Source: Chloranthus sessilifolius
Taxonomy: Eukaryota; Streptophyta; Magnoliopsida; Chloranthales; Chloranthaceae
Reading direction: 5' to 3'
NCBI GenBank assembly: GCA_021018995.1
Contig: CM037588.1
Span: forward strand, 93,284,765 to 93,348,764
Length of the DNA stretch: 64,000 nucleotides
Positions 1-11,640 of this stretch are shown piece by piece; the first letter of the stretch is position 1; the number at the start of each line of letters is the position of its first letter. The notes below the pieces were generated by a model, which saw only the letters and a list, made by a program, of their open reading frames with translations, searched no databases and was not told where the DNA came from. Position numbers and translations under genes: made by a program.

Positions 1-2
1 CC

Positions 3-1079
3 ATTCCAAAAGAAAAGAAGAAATCTACTTCAAAGAAGAGGGCCAGAGTGCACCCACCTGCTACAAACCCTGAAAAATCACAGAAGAAGCAGAAAAAGGG
101 CAAAGCTGTGGCCCCTGCGATCCCTAAGGTTGAAGAGGAAGCAACTACTGATTGCCTAAGGGCCCCTTCTGAGTTTGTACAATCAATCCAGCTAGAGGCT
201 GAAACCATTTTCGATAAAGCCTTCTTTGAGGAGCTACCTGAGACTTCTGGCTCCATAGAATATCTGGCAAAGGCATCTCTACTGCCCCTATTGCAACCCT
301 CAATGCAGTTGGTTTTCCCACGATTGATAAAGTTATTTTATCAGAATATGAAGTTAAAAACTGGTGATGATGGGAACCCAGCATTGCTAGTTTTAATTGA
401 TGATTTTGAGATGCTATTCAACCAGGTAGACATTGCAAGGATACTAGGGATACCAGCCAGGTATAACCTTGAGTGGGGCTTCAGTCCTCCTTTGATTTTC
501 ACCATTACTGAGATAGCCAAGGAGTTAACTAGAGAGATCACTGCCTCAGGTGACTCAATCAGAAAGAGGGATCTGCACCCCAACCTCAGGCTAATGGATG
601 TTGTGTTATGCAAAATTGTATATTGCTCTGGGCATGAGCAGGAGAGGAGGTACCCTATAGCTGATGCCCTCTTATCTTTTCACATAAACCACTACTTGGA
701 TACAGCCAAGTTAGTTTTTGAGGGGATTATAGATCTATGCGAGAAGGTGAAGATATTGAAGAAACCTCATGCCCTTCCCTACTACAAATTGATTAATGTA
801 TTGTTGAAGTGGGGGAAGTACCCATTTAAAAGAGAGGAGGAGACTGTGGCACTGAACCCCAAACAGAGTGAAAAGAAGCAATGGGGAATTAGTGGCACCA
901 TGATGGCAAGAAAGAATAAGAGGAGGGAGGAGTTATTGAGAGATGCAGCCCCCACCATTCAAGAAACTGCTACTGCTACTGCTGTAACCTCTCCCTCACT
1001 TGTGCCAGGTATGGAAGGTGTAGCAGGTATGGAGTTATTATTGTTTTCTATTTTTTATTTTATTGTATTATTTATTTAG
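3..1079 (+). pseudogene. RE1 ORF3, N-terminal domain (plant transposon-protein-like), partial
   Basis: The frame is open from base 3, so the true start lies left of the window; a GTG at 48 is not a plausible plant start. The Lys-rich N-terminus is followed by a globular domain of about 270 residues with motifs LFYQNM, LLVLIDDFEML, ILGIPA, PIADALLSF and KKQWGIS. The same motifs recur in order in RE2 ORF3 (LFYQHI, LLVLIDDFDML, VLGIPA, KRQWGIS). The pattern resembles the domain annotated as putative plant transposon protein (probably Pfam PF20167), seen in extra ORFs downstream of pol in Athila-type elements; this is family knowledge, not a search result. The function is unknown. Similarity ends near residue 320, and the last 20 residues, hydrophobic and AT-rich, are read-through into an insertion. 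The rest of ORF3 resumes near 2.88 kb. Confidence 0.75.
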
Positions 1080-2880
1080 TAACCCGGGTGTCTGCACCTC
1101 TTAGCACTCAACGATTAATATCTCCTTCAATCTACCATCGTCTTTTATGATATGATTAAAGCTTAGTATTCGAGTGAAAATGTTGCCATTCTTGCTTCGT
1201 GAATTACTGTTGCTCCAGCGAAGCTCTTACTGAACTTGGTTATATTTTTTTGCTATTTTTTTAATGAAATCTTTGTCTGCTAAAAAAATTCTGATAGTTG
1301 ACTAGAAGTTTGGGATCGATATTAACCTAGGTTGAGCTTTCAATTTATTTTTCTTGATATCGGAATGGAGAATTTTCAGTTTCAGAACACAATTATCCAA
1401 GTGTAGATACGGACTTTGGACTAGGGCAACCTAGGAGGCATTGCCAATTCTCTAATAATGTTGGTGATTATTTGATAAAAAAATTTTCTCAACTTGGAGA
1501 TGCAAAGGAAATTGTGTTGCTATAAGCCATGACCACAAATCAGTTATTAGACACCATTTACATTTTCAGGTCAGTTGTTTTAACTGTAAAAGTATATGAA
1601 TCTTATACAATGCTTTAAATCATTTTTACTTTTTAAAAACATTTGGTAATTTTAAACGGTAAATTATTTTAGCAGTTATACATTGATTTTTGTTGAGTTT
1701 TCTCATGCTCGCGCTATATAACCTGTAGAGCTTGAAGAAAGTAAAACAACTACTTGTAACAGAAAACATTTCATGTAAATTTAGTTGTAACCACTGAAGT
1801 GCTCAAGTTAAATACGACTCCGATTCTTTTCTTACAGTATTCAAGCATTATTACTTCATCCGCATCCACAACATCCCAAAGCTATGTTTGTAGAAACCAA
1901 GTTTAGCTTACAACGCATATATGGTTGGATTTCAACAGCTAGTCCACTATAAGGTTCTAAAATTCAGCGAGTCATCAAGTAACTCAGCCAAGTTACACGA
2001 CTCACCAGGATTTTGAGTTGAGTCGGAGTCGAGTCAAGACTTCACCAGAATGGTGCAGCTAGGGTTCATAAACTAACCCTTACATATAAAATATTTTTAC
2101 AATGAAGTTTTAGATACCTAATCTTTTTAAAAAGTATTAAACATCCCATTTTACTTACATATCTTTCTATTAGTTTTTTTATATCTTAAATATATATTTT
2201 TAGAAATATTTCCTAAATTATCGAGTTTGAGCGAGTGAGTTTATCCGAGTCTTCAAGTTAACTTTGTCCCAGCTGACTTTCGAGTTGAGTCTGAGTTTTC
2301 CAGATTTAAAACCATGCTATAAACATTTTTGATAAACACTTATGATGAGGCCTTTTCTAGTTTCTTGAGGACCACACTTCATTTATTAGCTTATAATTCT
2401 TGAGTAAGCTCGGCAATCCTTGCTCTTGGTCACCTCTCTGACATAGAAGGCATCAAATGAACAAGGTATAATTGTTGGGTCATGGCTTCAATCGCCGCCT
2501 TTCTCTTTGTCGCGGATGGGATGAGGGGGGGTAAAGAATAATGAAGGAAAAGGTGTAAGATGGGTCTTTATGAAACAAGGTATAATAGTAATCTCACTCA
2601 TATGTACAATTTACACTTCACATATTTTGAGGACCCCGAAATGCATGCATCCTGATTATGAAACTTTATGTTTCAGTATAATAGTGCGAAACTTTATTAA
2701 CATGAGTCCTCTTTTTGATAAGTGCCCTTTTACTTTGTTGGATAAGCTTCTTTTCCCATAACTCAGAGATGTTACTTTTCTAGAGTTGCCTCATGGCTTC
2801 AGTCATCTGAACCATGGTTACCCAAGTCGCCGAGCACTCGATCGAACAACGAACTGGTTTGCTGTGAAACGGTTCAGCTG
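1030..2880. mobile_element. Unidentified noncoding insertion splitting RE1 ORF3
   Basis: About 1.85 kb separate the ORF3 N-terminal domain from its Pro/Ser/Thr-rich half, whereas in RE2 these parts are nearly adjacent. The tract is AT-rich and has no convincing ORF. It contains a cluster of ACTCAGCC, GAGTCGGAGTCGAGTC and related words at about 1975-2040 and 2220-2300. The word ggtgtagcag at about 1018 is mirrored as ctgctacacc at about 2892, which could be terminal inverted repeats or chance. I find no clear target duplication, and the ends are approximate. It is probably a decayed non-autonomous DNA element or a retroelement fragment, class unresolved. Confidence 0.4.
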
Positions 2881-4455
2881 GTTTGATTGAGCTGCTACAC
2901 CACACTCACCACCTCTTCCATTACCCCTACCTCCATACCTGCTACACCTTCCACCCAAACATCACAGCCCATCACAAGCCCACTACCCTTACCTAACCCT
3001 ACATCACTAACCACCATAGCCACAGCCACCTTACCTATTCCTACACCCTTACCTATTATTTCAGACCCCATACCTACACCCTAGGAACCTGAAGCCCATA
3101 CCTTTGAAACCCCACATTATTCCATTCAGACTTCCCCATCTTTTGTACCTATCCCTAGTGTGCTTGTAGACCAATTCATTCCCTTATCTCATGATAGTGA
3201 GCCATTTTCAGGAGAAGAATTTTCCACTATGATGTCTACTATAATAGGAGACATCAACCTTGAGTATACACCTCTCCCAGACTCACCTCACCCTCCACAT
3301 CAAACTCCACCATAGGCCACTACCTTCACTCATAGACCCACATCTCCCTTCCAACCAGTTTCGCCCATTCAACCCATACCCAATACCATACCAGACCTCT
3401 TATCCCAAATCCTACACCTCTTACTTTCCCTACACTCCCAAATGTTGGCCAATACCTAAACCCAAGCTACAATTGAGGCCAATCTTCATTCACTTTACTC
3501 CACCTTACCAAACCCTACCTCCATCCCAAACATTTTACAATCCATCCAAGCAACTTTAACCATTCTCACCCAACAGCCCCAACAGTCCACTCTCCCTACA
3601 TCAGTCTATAACCCCCCACCAGCTCTTACCCTCATTGCACCTATCCTGGAAACTTCTCTCACCACCTTTAGAGATGCATCCACTCAAACTGAACCTGACC
3701 CTCAACTACCTACACCGGAGCCTACTCTCCATGTCCCTCACCCTCAGCCCTCCACCCCACTTCTTTCCTCATCCAGTCCCCTTCCATTCCAGGCCGGCCC
3801 TCCTTCTAGTGCCGATATGACCATGTATCCTATCTTTGCTACCCCCATGCCCCCTTACTCCACCCTCATCAGAGCCATGAAAGCCAATGCCTACATAAAA
3901 AGAGATGTAGTTCATGGCATGGCTGACTTGAAAGCTACAATACGGCAGTCCCTCCTTGATCAAATTAAACTGTTGAAGCTTGCTCATAAGGTTGAGAAAA
4001 AGGAAATCAAGCAAGGATGGAGGGAGATTATGGTCCAATACAATGAAGTAAAGAACATAGTACAGAGCTAGGAAGATGTCATCAAGGAACTGAAGGAGAA
4101 GCTGCGACTGACTGAGGAGCGAGCTTATGATTATGGAATGACTCTTGCAGCTTTAGAGAAAAGGGAAAATGCATAAATTGACCGAGAGTTGGCAAAGGCT
4201 CTATTTAAAGAACTAAACCTTGATGTACCTCTCCAACAAATAGCTCCAGATGCAACAGGTCCCAGCCTAGTTAAACCTGGACTCAAAATCAAGGAACCTA
4301 CACAAAAACCTTCCCCCACTCCAACAAGAAAAAGCTCAGCCAAGCATAGGAAAGCCAGTTCCACAAGACCACTGTCTAAGGCTGCCACTATGAAGCAAGC
4401 AAAGGGGTAGGGAATCCAGGAAGTACCTGCTGAGGCCAAGGACTCTAATGATTAA
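2881..4455 (+). pseudogene. RE1 ORF3, Pro/Ser/Thr-rich linker, coiled coil and Lys-rich tail
   Basis: One frame runs through the whole tract, interrupted only by stops at 3082, 3313, 3457, 4069, 4174 and 4408, and ends with TAA at 4453-4455. It encodes about 310 residues of Pro/Ser/Thr-rich low-complexity sequence. A charged helical segment follows (about 3870-4160, with MADLKATIRQSLLDQIKLL and ELKEKLRLTEERA), probably a coiled coil, and then a Lys/Pro-rich basic tail. RE2 has the same order at 48.6-50.8 kb, with a matching segment (GMAKLRQSIE). Keeping the frame over 1.5 kb despite six stops shows it was once translated. No signal peptide or membrane segment is visible, so it does not look like an envelope protein. 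Function unknown. Confidence 0.7.
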
Positions 4456-4706
4456 ATTGTGCACTTGTATTTAATTAGGAAATAGTGTGTCATTTTTTGT
4501 GTAGTTTACTTCCACATACTTTGTACATACTTTAGCTTTTATAATAACATTGTTCTTTGTTTTATTTTGTTTAGTTTCCAATCTGTGCGTTTGTTTTTAT
4601 ATTACTTGTTCTGTGTTTTTCCTTCTGGAAGTTTATGTTTTATTAATCTCTAGGTCTTGACCCTGCTGCACTCCACCTTTGAATCAGTGAGGACACTGCT
4701 CCTCAT

Positions 4707-4722
4707 AGGTTTGGGGGTGTGG
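4707..4722 (+). promoter_or_regulatory. RE1 inner polypurine-like tract
   Basis: AGGTTTGGGGGTGTGG repeats the terminal polypurine tract (AGGTTTGGGGGTG at 6330-6342) about 1.6 kb upstream of the 3' LTR. RE2 has the same pair at 51774 and 53384. It could prime a second plus strand, like a central polypurine tract, or be a relic of an internal duplication. Confidence 0.5.
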
Positions 4723-6329
4723 CAGGGTAGGTCTGCCAATAGAACAGTTAACCTTATTGAAGCAATGTTGGTTTAATTAGAATGAATAAAATCAATTCCC
4801 ACCTAATTTGTTAGAATGAGTAAATTTGTGAAAAAATTAAAAAAATTTATAGACAGTTGAAACTAAATATCTTAAAATCTGTGCACCACCATGAAGCTAA
4901 CATAAGAAAAAATTTCAGTTGGTACTTAGTGAACCTAAGAGGAGAGAAAAAGGCGAAAATACACCCAATGGGTTAATTTAAGGACCATACCTAGTGAGAT
5001 TTGGGCCCATCATTTTCTTTTGAAGATTGTTTTTAGCATTATTTCTGCTCTGAGGGCTGATTGAGTCAAGACATTTTCACTAGAAGTTAGGCACCTCCAA
5101 ATCAAAACTAATTGACAACACTCAGGACATTAAGGAAATGATCCAAGGCCTTTATTTGGACAGTTTGAGCCTGAAAATCCAACCTTTTAAAACTGCCATT
5201 TTGCATACACTCGTTGAGCCTTAAAAATCCTACTTTTCTCTGACAAACACTGGAGTACTTGCACCTTAACCTCTTGACTTGATTCAACTGTACCCTCACT
5301 CTGAGAATTCAGAAGGTAAAGGAGAAGGAGTTGAAGATAGTGAGAGTGGTCCAACATTTGGTGGAAGGAGAAGAACAACATATGAGCAGCAGTGTATCAG
5401 TGGTTTTTTATGTGGTAGTTCATCATAAAAATATTAAATAAAAATAAAAAAAGAAAAAGAAAGAGAAGCCAAGAGAAGAACATCATCTGAAAATTTGAAA
5501 AGAAGAGAAGAAAATGGCCACTTTGACTCTGAAAAATATTAAGAAAGATGAAGTTGTGCTTTAATGAAGGAGGTGAAATCATGAATCACTCCTTACCTTG
5601 CTGATTTCTCAATTTTGATCCATTCTATCCTTTTATTCTTTACAAACCTCACCCATAAGCCACATTACACCCCATCAAAAAACCTTGTTGATCCTAAGTG
5701 AAATGAGTTGTCATGTGGAGATGTGGAATTGCCTAATCTATGGTGAAAAGTCATGAGGATGTCAGAAATCAGAAGCTTTGCCTATGCTCATGCTTGCAGG
5801 CCCATTTGGGGTCTGTAACTGCTCTTGAGCTTATGAGAATGTAAACACCCTTTTGACTTTCATTGTTGAGAGATAGCCCTAGTAAGAATTAGGTCTGAAT
5901 TTTAACTTCTTTGGAGTTGTATCCAACCTGATTATGAATTTAAGGCAAGCTTTGTATTGATTATTTGCATATTGTATTCTTGATGTGAACTAATTGGTGG
6001 TGATGCACATGCATGTTGATTTTGAGTTTTAAATGGCTACATTACTGCTGTAATTTCCTCTATTTTTAAAGGATAGGTGTGGACTGAGGCTTTATTCATT
6101 GAAATTTATTTTGTCATTAACTATACTACGTTTAACAGTTTTAATGGTGAAGTTTGTGGGTACCTTCACTGAAAACCCTCAGGAGACTTCACTCCTCCAC
6201 TAGGGATCACCTAGGGGTTTAAAAGGCTTGGTACATATGCTAAATGTATTCGTGCTACCTACGAAAGTGGCATTTAAATTCTTAGAATAGTTGTTTAAAG
6301 TTTCCTTTGCTTAAGTACTAGCAAAGATT

Positions 6330-6342
6330 AGGTTTGGGGGTG
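6330..6342 (+). promoter_or_regulatory. RE1 terminal polypurine tract
   Basis: AGGTTTGGGGGTG lies directly against the first TG of the 3' LTR at 6343, where a gypsy polypurine tract should be. It would prime plus-strand DNA synthesis after RNase H cleavage. It is identical to the RE2 tract. Confidence 0.8.
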
Positions 6343-8239
6343 TGTTATTCACTGAAAAGTACCACTTTTCACCTCTTAACTTAGCCTTTAATAGACCTTG
6401 AAGCAGACTAATAATTATCTGTTGAGTGTATTTTGTAGTTAGCAATAATCTGTGCAGCTTAACACAAAATCCATCCTTATTGGTCCAAAGAAGAGGAAGA
6501 AGACATGCAAAGATGATAACCGAACCAAAGCCTTATAGAACACTCTAGTAGTGCTCACCATGGTGACTCATGTGCTAATCATCATTGACCAAAAGCCTAG
6601 CAGATGAATGAAGATGGCCGAGAGTGGAGAAACTACAAAAGCAGCAAGTGGAATGCATCGGAGCATAGAAAGATAGATCTCGCAGAGTTGAGAAGCTCCT
6701 TCACGAAGCTAAGGATATAGTGGAAGATGCCCTCGCACAGATAGGACACGTAGTTTAGAGGAGAGCTGTAAAGACATCGTGAAGATCTCGTAGATTAAAA
6801 CCCTCAGAATTTGTGGTCGTGAAGCTCTCACAGAGATAAAGCCTTAAAGCAGCTACGCGATGAACATAGCGAGTCTAAGTGTGCACTGAACTAAAATTCA
6901 CCTCATGACTGGATTATATCCATGGGATACTCTGTGACCATTTGAGTTGACAGAGTATAGCCCTAGGACTAATCCATATCTCAGGGCAGATTAGGATCCT
7001 CCTACCTTGCATTTAGGTTTGTAGCCAAATGAAGGTTTGCTGCAGATCCATCTTCTACTCTGCTTTGCAAATTAGTTTTACAGTGAAAACTATCTCCTAG
7101 CTATTCATTCGTCATATTTGAATTTAATTTTACCAAAACATTATTGCAGATATTTCAGGTGCTGATTTATTGTAGAGGAAAATAAAATCAAAGTCAAAAG
7201 ATGATGGATTCAACACACTAAAATTATCCTAGACCTGCAAGATACAGGGCTAATTTGTAGCAAGTTTTAATAAGTAAGAGTTTGTCCCACAGGGAGTAGT
7301 GATCTAAACCTAGAACGTGTATAGTAGTCAGATCTGGCAATTCTAAGAAGAAAGAGAGCTTTTCGGGTGTCACTAGATCTAATTAATCTACAAAACTAAA
7401 ATATAAAACTAATTCTAATAGGTGGAAGAAGATGGATGGAAAAATAAAATAGGAAATGGTGAGAAATAAGCAGCTAGGGACTGGTTCTCATTGCAAATCA
7501 ATTAGATCAAAGGCATTGCATAGGAAAGATTTGCCACAATCCTTCATCTGGCTACAACCTCAGATGCAAGGTATAAGAATCTAATATCAACCAAATAATT
7601 GGGGCAATCCTAAGGATATGATCTATCCATTTGAGAGGTCACAAGTTATCCCAGAGATTATTCTAATTCAATGATCTTGATTAGAATAGGTAAGCTATTG
7701 CAGATGTTGTGGGTGTCAGGCTACAAGCTTAAGCATCCACAGGAATATCTAATTTAGGGAAATCAAATACGAAAAAGTAAAATTTAGATCATAATAACCT
7801 TTAAAATCCATAATTACTGTAGTAACATCTTACAGCTTATTGAGCTCAGATCTGCAATCTGTGCAACCTCCAATCCATTTGCAAATGCTATTGAAACTCT
7901 CAATTTACAATTACAAACCAGATATGGATTGATTATCTAGATCTAATCCAACAGGCTGGATTTGAGAGAATGGGGAAGAGAAAAACGAAAAGAAAAATCT
8001 AAACTAAACCTAAATGAGCTAAGGAGAACCAAAGTTATTCTATGGATTCCTTGCTGAAAAATTACACTAGCGAGGAGTTCTATTTATACAAATGTAGTGA
8101 TCCAAGTGCTTTGGATTGCTGCCAATCAGAGAAGAGATTCTCTTATGCTAATCCTTTGTTTAGCATTTCAACCAATCAGAGAGATGAAATGGATCTGGTT
8201 TTGTGCTCAGCTGAAGTAATTTGCATTCCTACCAAATAT

Positions 8240-8440
8240 CAGTTCATGCCCATGTGCAGAATTCCTTGTGCATTGGACTTCTCAAAAATGTCCTTGCTGA
8301 CCAAGAATAATTCTAGCTGCACCATTCGCTTATTTCTGCAAATCACTTGCCCATGTGCAGACCTCTTTCATGCCTTGGAGTTCCCAAAATTACCATTGTC
8401 AACTAGAAATACCCAGCTGCACCTCTTTATAATTACTGTC
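8240..8440. repeat. 101-bp tandem duplication inside S1
   Basis: The word gcccatgtgcag occurs at 8248 and again at 8349, followed in both copies by similar text (cttgtgcattggacttc versus catgccttggagttcc) and by agctgcacc. The offset is 101 bp and the copies are clearly diverged. Confidence 0.65.
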
Positions 8441-8654
8441 AACAAAATGAACCCAAGCTGCAGTTATTACTCATACTGTCCATTATTATTTCCAGCGACA
8501 GTCCTCAAATGTTTGCTTGTAAATGCATTTAACCCAATCTACAAATCCATTGGCTGTATTGAAAACCCAAAATAGCCTCCACGCAGCTGATGAGATATCA
8601 GCTTGAAAGGTTTGAGAGGATCAGCTATAATTTTGAAAGGTTCTGAAGGTGCAA

Positions 8655-9420
8655 CTTTAATATGTCGACATGATGGTAGTGTGGATGGGAGCTAAAGGTT
8701 GAGAGGTTGGTGTGGAGTGCAGCAGCTTTAGGTAAGGTTTCGTGAGGATTAGAGGTGCAACTCGACAGGATGGAGGGGGTTTTCTTTGCTGCAGTCGACA
8801 AGTTCTGAAGGTGGGACTGCACTACTCGATAGGATTGCTGTATGGGAGGTCTGAAGATTCTTGAATGTCGACAGGTTGGTGCTTTAAATGGTCGACAGGT
8901 TCAAGTATTTAAATGGTCGACAGGTTTAGTTGGTAGGAGCTGCAAGTTGTCGATAGGTTTGAAGGTGTGGAAGTCTTGTTGGTCGACAGGATCTGTGGGT
9001 TGAAGGTGTTGACAGGTTTTGGCATTTAAATGGTCGACAGGTTCTGTAGCTAAAGACTATACATTTTGAGAGGTTTAATGTTGCACCTGTCGATAGGTTG
9101 AATGGGAGGTTGAAACTACTGTGCTCGAGAGGTTCTAAAGAAAAGGTTGTAGAAATCGACAAGATGCTGATGGTGTGGAGGATCTGTTAGGGAGGATTGG
9201 GCTGTTACGAGCTACACTATTCGACAGGATCAGGAGGAGGCTTCTTCCATACGTGAGGTTGCTGAAGCTGAAGTTTAAAGGTCTCAAGAGGATGTGGAGG
9301 TGTAGCTTGATCTGCTCGAGATGTTGGCTGCAGTGCAATGAAGTGCTCGAGCAGTTTGCTGGAAGTGCACCTTCAGGCGGCTGGTCTGCTCGACAAATTG
9401 GTCAAAGTAGCTGCAGTCCA
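8655..9420. repeat. Dispersed TCGACAGGTT word array in S1
   Basis: GTCGACAGG and near variants (tcgataggt, tcgagaggt, tcgacaagt, tcgacagga) occur about 15-18 times in 770 bp, at irregular spacing of roughly 25-60 bp. The text between copies is mostly unrelated, so this is a dispersed word rather than a tandem repeat. Many copies contain the palindrome GTCGAC. Confidence 0.7.
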
Positions 9421-10669
9421 TTCGATTAAATGTAGGCTTGCATGGGTGCAACTACTGTCCTTTGGAAATGTTGGAGACCAGATTTGTAGCTGCAGTTTGA
9501 GAGGAATGGGAGCTGTTGTTATGGTTCTATCTGCATGTTGGTGTATTCCAGTTGCTTTCAAGTATGCTGCAGTTTAGAAATTGACAGATGTTGGTGCAAC
9601 ACACATCAAGTGTATCCACTAGTCAATTGATGAAGTCCATTTCTCAGCCATTATACCACACAAATAGTTGACTTGATGGCTGTTCCTGCAAGGTGATCCT
9701 TTGCATACTACTACAGCCTATGCACTGCTGCTAGCTTCATTGTGCACATCAAGTGCTTCATTTTCTGCAGCTGCTGAATCAAAGTATAGCTGGAAAGTGT
9801 TGGCTTGCAGCTGCTACTTGTAGTTGTGCTGTTTATAATGTGTAGTTGTTGGGTGCTGAGTTTCTCAGCTGCTCGAGTCCATGGCTATCAGGCTGCATGG
9901 CTGGTTGGTGCAAGGGCTCTTTCACCTGAGATTTAAGTACATTAGAGCAGATGTATTGCTGCTGCATTACATGGTGAATCAACTGACATTTTGCACTTGC
10001 TAAAATGTGTACATCCTCTCTGCTGAAACTTATGCAACTACTGCATCTTAAGATGGTGAACCACAAAGAATGTCCACACAGCTTGTGAAAGCACATTTTT
10101 CCCTCTCTGCTCTTGAATGATTTCAAGCTCCTCCTTATTGGGCACTTTTAACTGAAAACTACACCAAAGATGTACATTCTTCCTAACTGCAAATCAGCAC
10201 TAAAATACAATTATTAAATACTCTAAAACTTAAGCAAAAGCCAGGTTTAAAGGGTAAAATGTGGTAAAAATCATTAACTAACAAACATATGTTCTCTTCG
10301 TCAATTCTTTCTCCCTTTATCTTTGATTTGGTTTTTAAATCTTTTTTTAGTTAGATCTAGCCTGTTTCTGTTTTTAGTTTAGTGACAACCACAAAACTCC
10401 ATCTCTTTTCCCTATTTTCCTTAGTTTTAACTTAGAATAGGATTAGGATTGCCAGATCTGTAGCAGATCTGGAGATCTACTACTTGTTAGATCACAATTC
10501 TCTGTGGGACAAACTCTTACTCATTTAAAACTTCCTACAACAGCCCTGATCTTGTAGGACTGTGTATGATTGTTGTTGTTTGTTTTTGTACTATTTTATT
10601 CCATTTTTATGCACAACAGTTATACATCAACACCTGCAACAAGACCTAGCCGAGATATACGAAGCCGCC

Positions 10670-11640
10670 ATGGATCAGATGCTAGTTGACACCCGCCAAG
10701 TTACCCTGAGAAGCAGGAAAGAAGAATGGATGCCGACATATAACACGCATACCCTTCGCACCTCCTACGAAAAAAGCCGTCGAAGACAACCCTCTCCTGA
10801 GGCATCTAGAAAAGACACCACCATAAACATAGATGACCTCCCTTGACTTCTAGATGACTACATGGCTAAGAGGGAACGCTCGAAACAGTCCTTTGGATTC
10901 GACAAATTTTTTCGAGACATCGACTTCACTGTACTCGCTGGCTTTAAACCTATAAAATTTAACAAATACAACGGTACAGGTAATCCAAAGCACCACTTAG
11001 CCCTGTTCTATAATGACTACCTACTGATCTGGACCAATCACGAGCTCCTGATCCACTACTTTCAGAGATCGCTAAAAGGAGAAGCCCTTGACTGGTTCGC
11101 CGCTCTGCCTCTAAAGAAAATTAAGACCTTCGAAGACTTAGCCGACAGATTCCTAGACTAGTACCAACACCTAACTCACGAAGAGGTCAGTCTCGCTGAC
11201 TTGATACACACAAGACAAGAGGACGACGAAGACTTTTCGATGTTCTCCAACCACTGGAGAAGGCTCGCCTCCTGAACAGGGAATCAAATAAAAGAAAGCA
11301 ATGCGATGAAAATTGTGATTGGCAATTCCCGAGAGCCTCTTCGAGGCATCCTCATCTTAAGCGACTACTCTGATTTCTCTAGCCTCCGTGAACGTGCCTC
11401 ACGCATAGAACATTGACTGACTGGAGAACTTAATCTCTCCACACTGCATTCCAACAACCCTAGAACAAATACCCTAAACGAGACTCTAAGCACCGAACAA
11501 ATCAACACAAACCAAGGACAATACCAAACAAACTCTCAACCATACCACCCATATGACCAAGCTCAAGATCTATATGCAAACCTATACCTTGACCAAAACC
11601 AATTACCACACACAAACCAAGATAAACACCCTTACTAAAA
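10670..11640 (+). pseudogene. Gypsy gag pseudogene
   Basis: An ATG at 10670 opens a frame that holds without a shift to TAA at about 11638, broken only by stops at 10844, 11159, 11273 and 11414. The capsid-type core includes FKPIKFNKYNGTGNPKHHL, YFQRSLKGEALDWF, FEDLADRFLD and FSNHWRRLA, the layout of the plant retrotransposon gag domain (PF03732 type; compare FNKYNSIGNP in RE3 gag). After about residue 250 it becomes Asn/Gln/Tyr-rich. The nonsense-only decay suggests C-to-T change rather than indels. RE1 inserted only about 40-50 bp upstream, so the leader and 5' LTR of this element are not visible. The lineage is probably Tat-like but is less certain than for RE3. Confidence 0.7.

Larger units (their letters stand above)
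4456..6342 (+). other. RE1 3' noncoding region with two polypurine tracts
   Basis: There is no coding signal between the ORF3 stop and the 3' LTR. From about 4680 the tract aligns by eye with 51750-53396 of RE2: the words gaggacactgctcctcat, cactagaagt, gagaattcagaaggtaaagg and cttcactcctccactaggg occur in the same order. The conservation of this noncoding tract in two elements suggests packaging, RNA-structure or export signals, but no specific function can be read. RE1 lacks the ORF4 segment that RE2 carries just before this tract. Confidence 0.7.
7142..10283 (-). repeat. Solo LTR S1, Athila-like, reverse orientation, TSD aacat
   Basis: The 3142-bp insert lies inside the RE1 3' LTR between identical aacat copies (7137-7141 and 10284-10288). 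Reading on the minus strand, it begins TGTTAGTTAATGATTTTTACC and ends GCAATA, a decayed CA end. The block ctgcaagatacagggc...ttgtcccacagggag at 7233-7290 is the reverse complement of the block in the RE1 and RE2 LTRs. There is no polypurine tract, primer site or pol, so it is a solo LTR left by LTR-LTR recombination. It holds a 101-bp duplication (about 8240-8440) and a cluster of TCGACAGGTT words (8655-9420). The 177-codon open frame at 8042-8575 is not treated as a gene. Confidence 0.85.
6343..10618 (+). repeat. RE1 3' LTR (interrupted by solo LTR S1)
   Basis: The LTR starts TGTTATTCACTGAAAAGTACC right after the polypurine tract, matching the RE2 LTR start TGTTAAGAGCTGAAAAGTACC. Near its 3' end it has the family block ctgtgggacaaactcttac (about 10503-10525) and cttgtaggactgtg, also found in the RE2 LTRs. 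Removing S1 and one duplication leaves about 1.13 kb. The end is placed at the CA of 10618; a CA at 10632 is possible. The element's left LTR is outside the window, so the target duplication cannot be checked. At 6680-6860 it carries the TCGCAGA / TCACGAAG words typical of this family. Confidence 0.75.

Noticed and set aside
8042..8575. 177-codon plus-strand open frame in S1
   Set aside because: It lies antisense inside a solo LTR, spans the 101-bp duplication and low-complexity sequence, shows no known motif, and S2 has no counterpart. Most likely chance.
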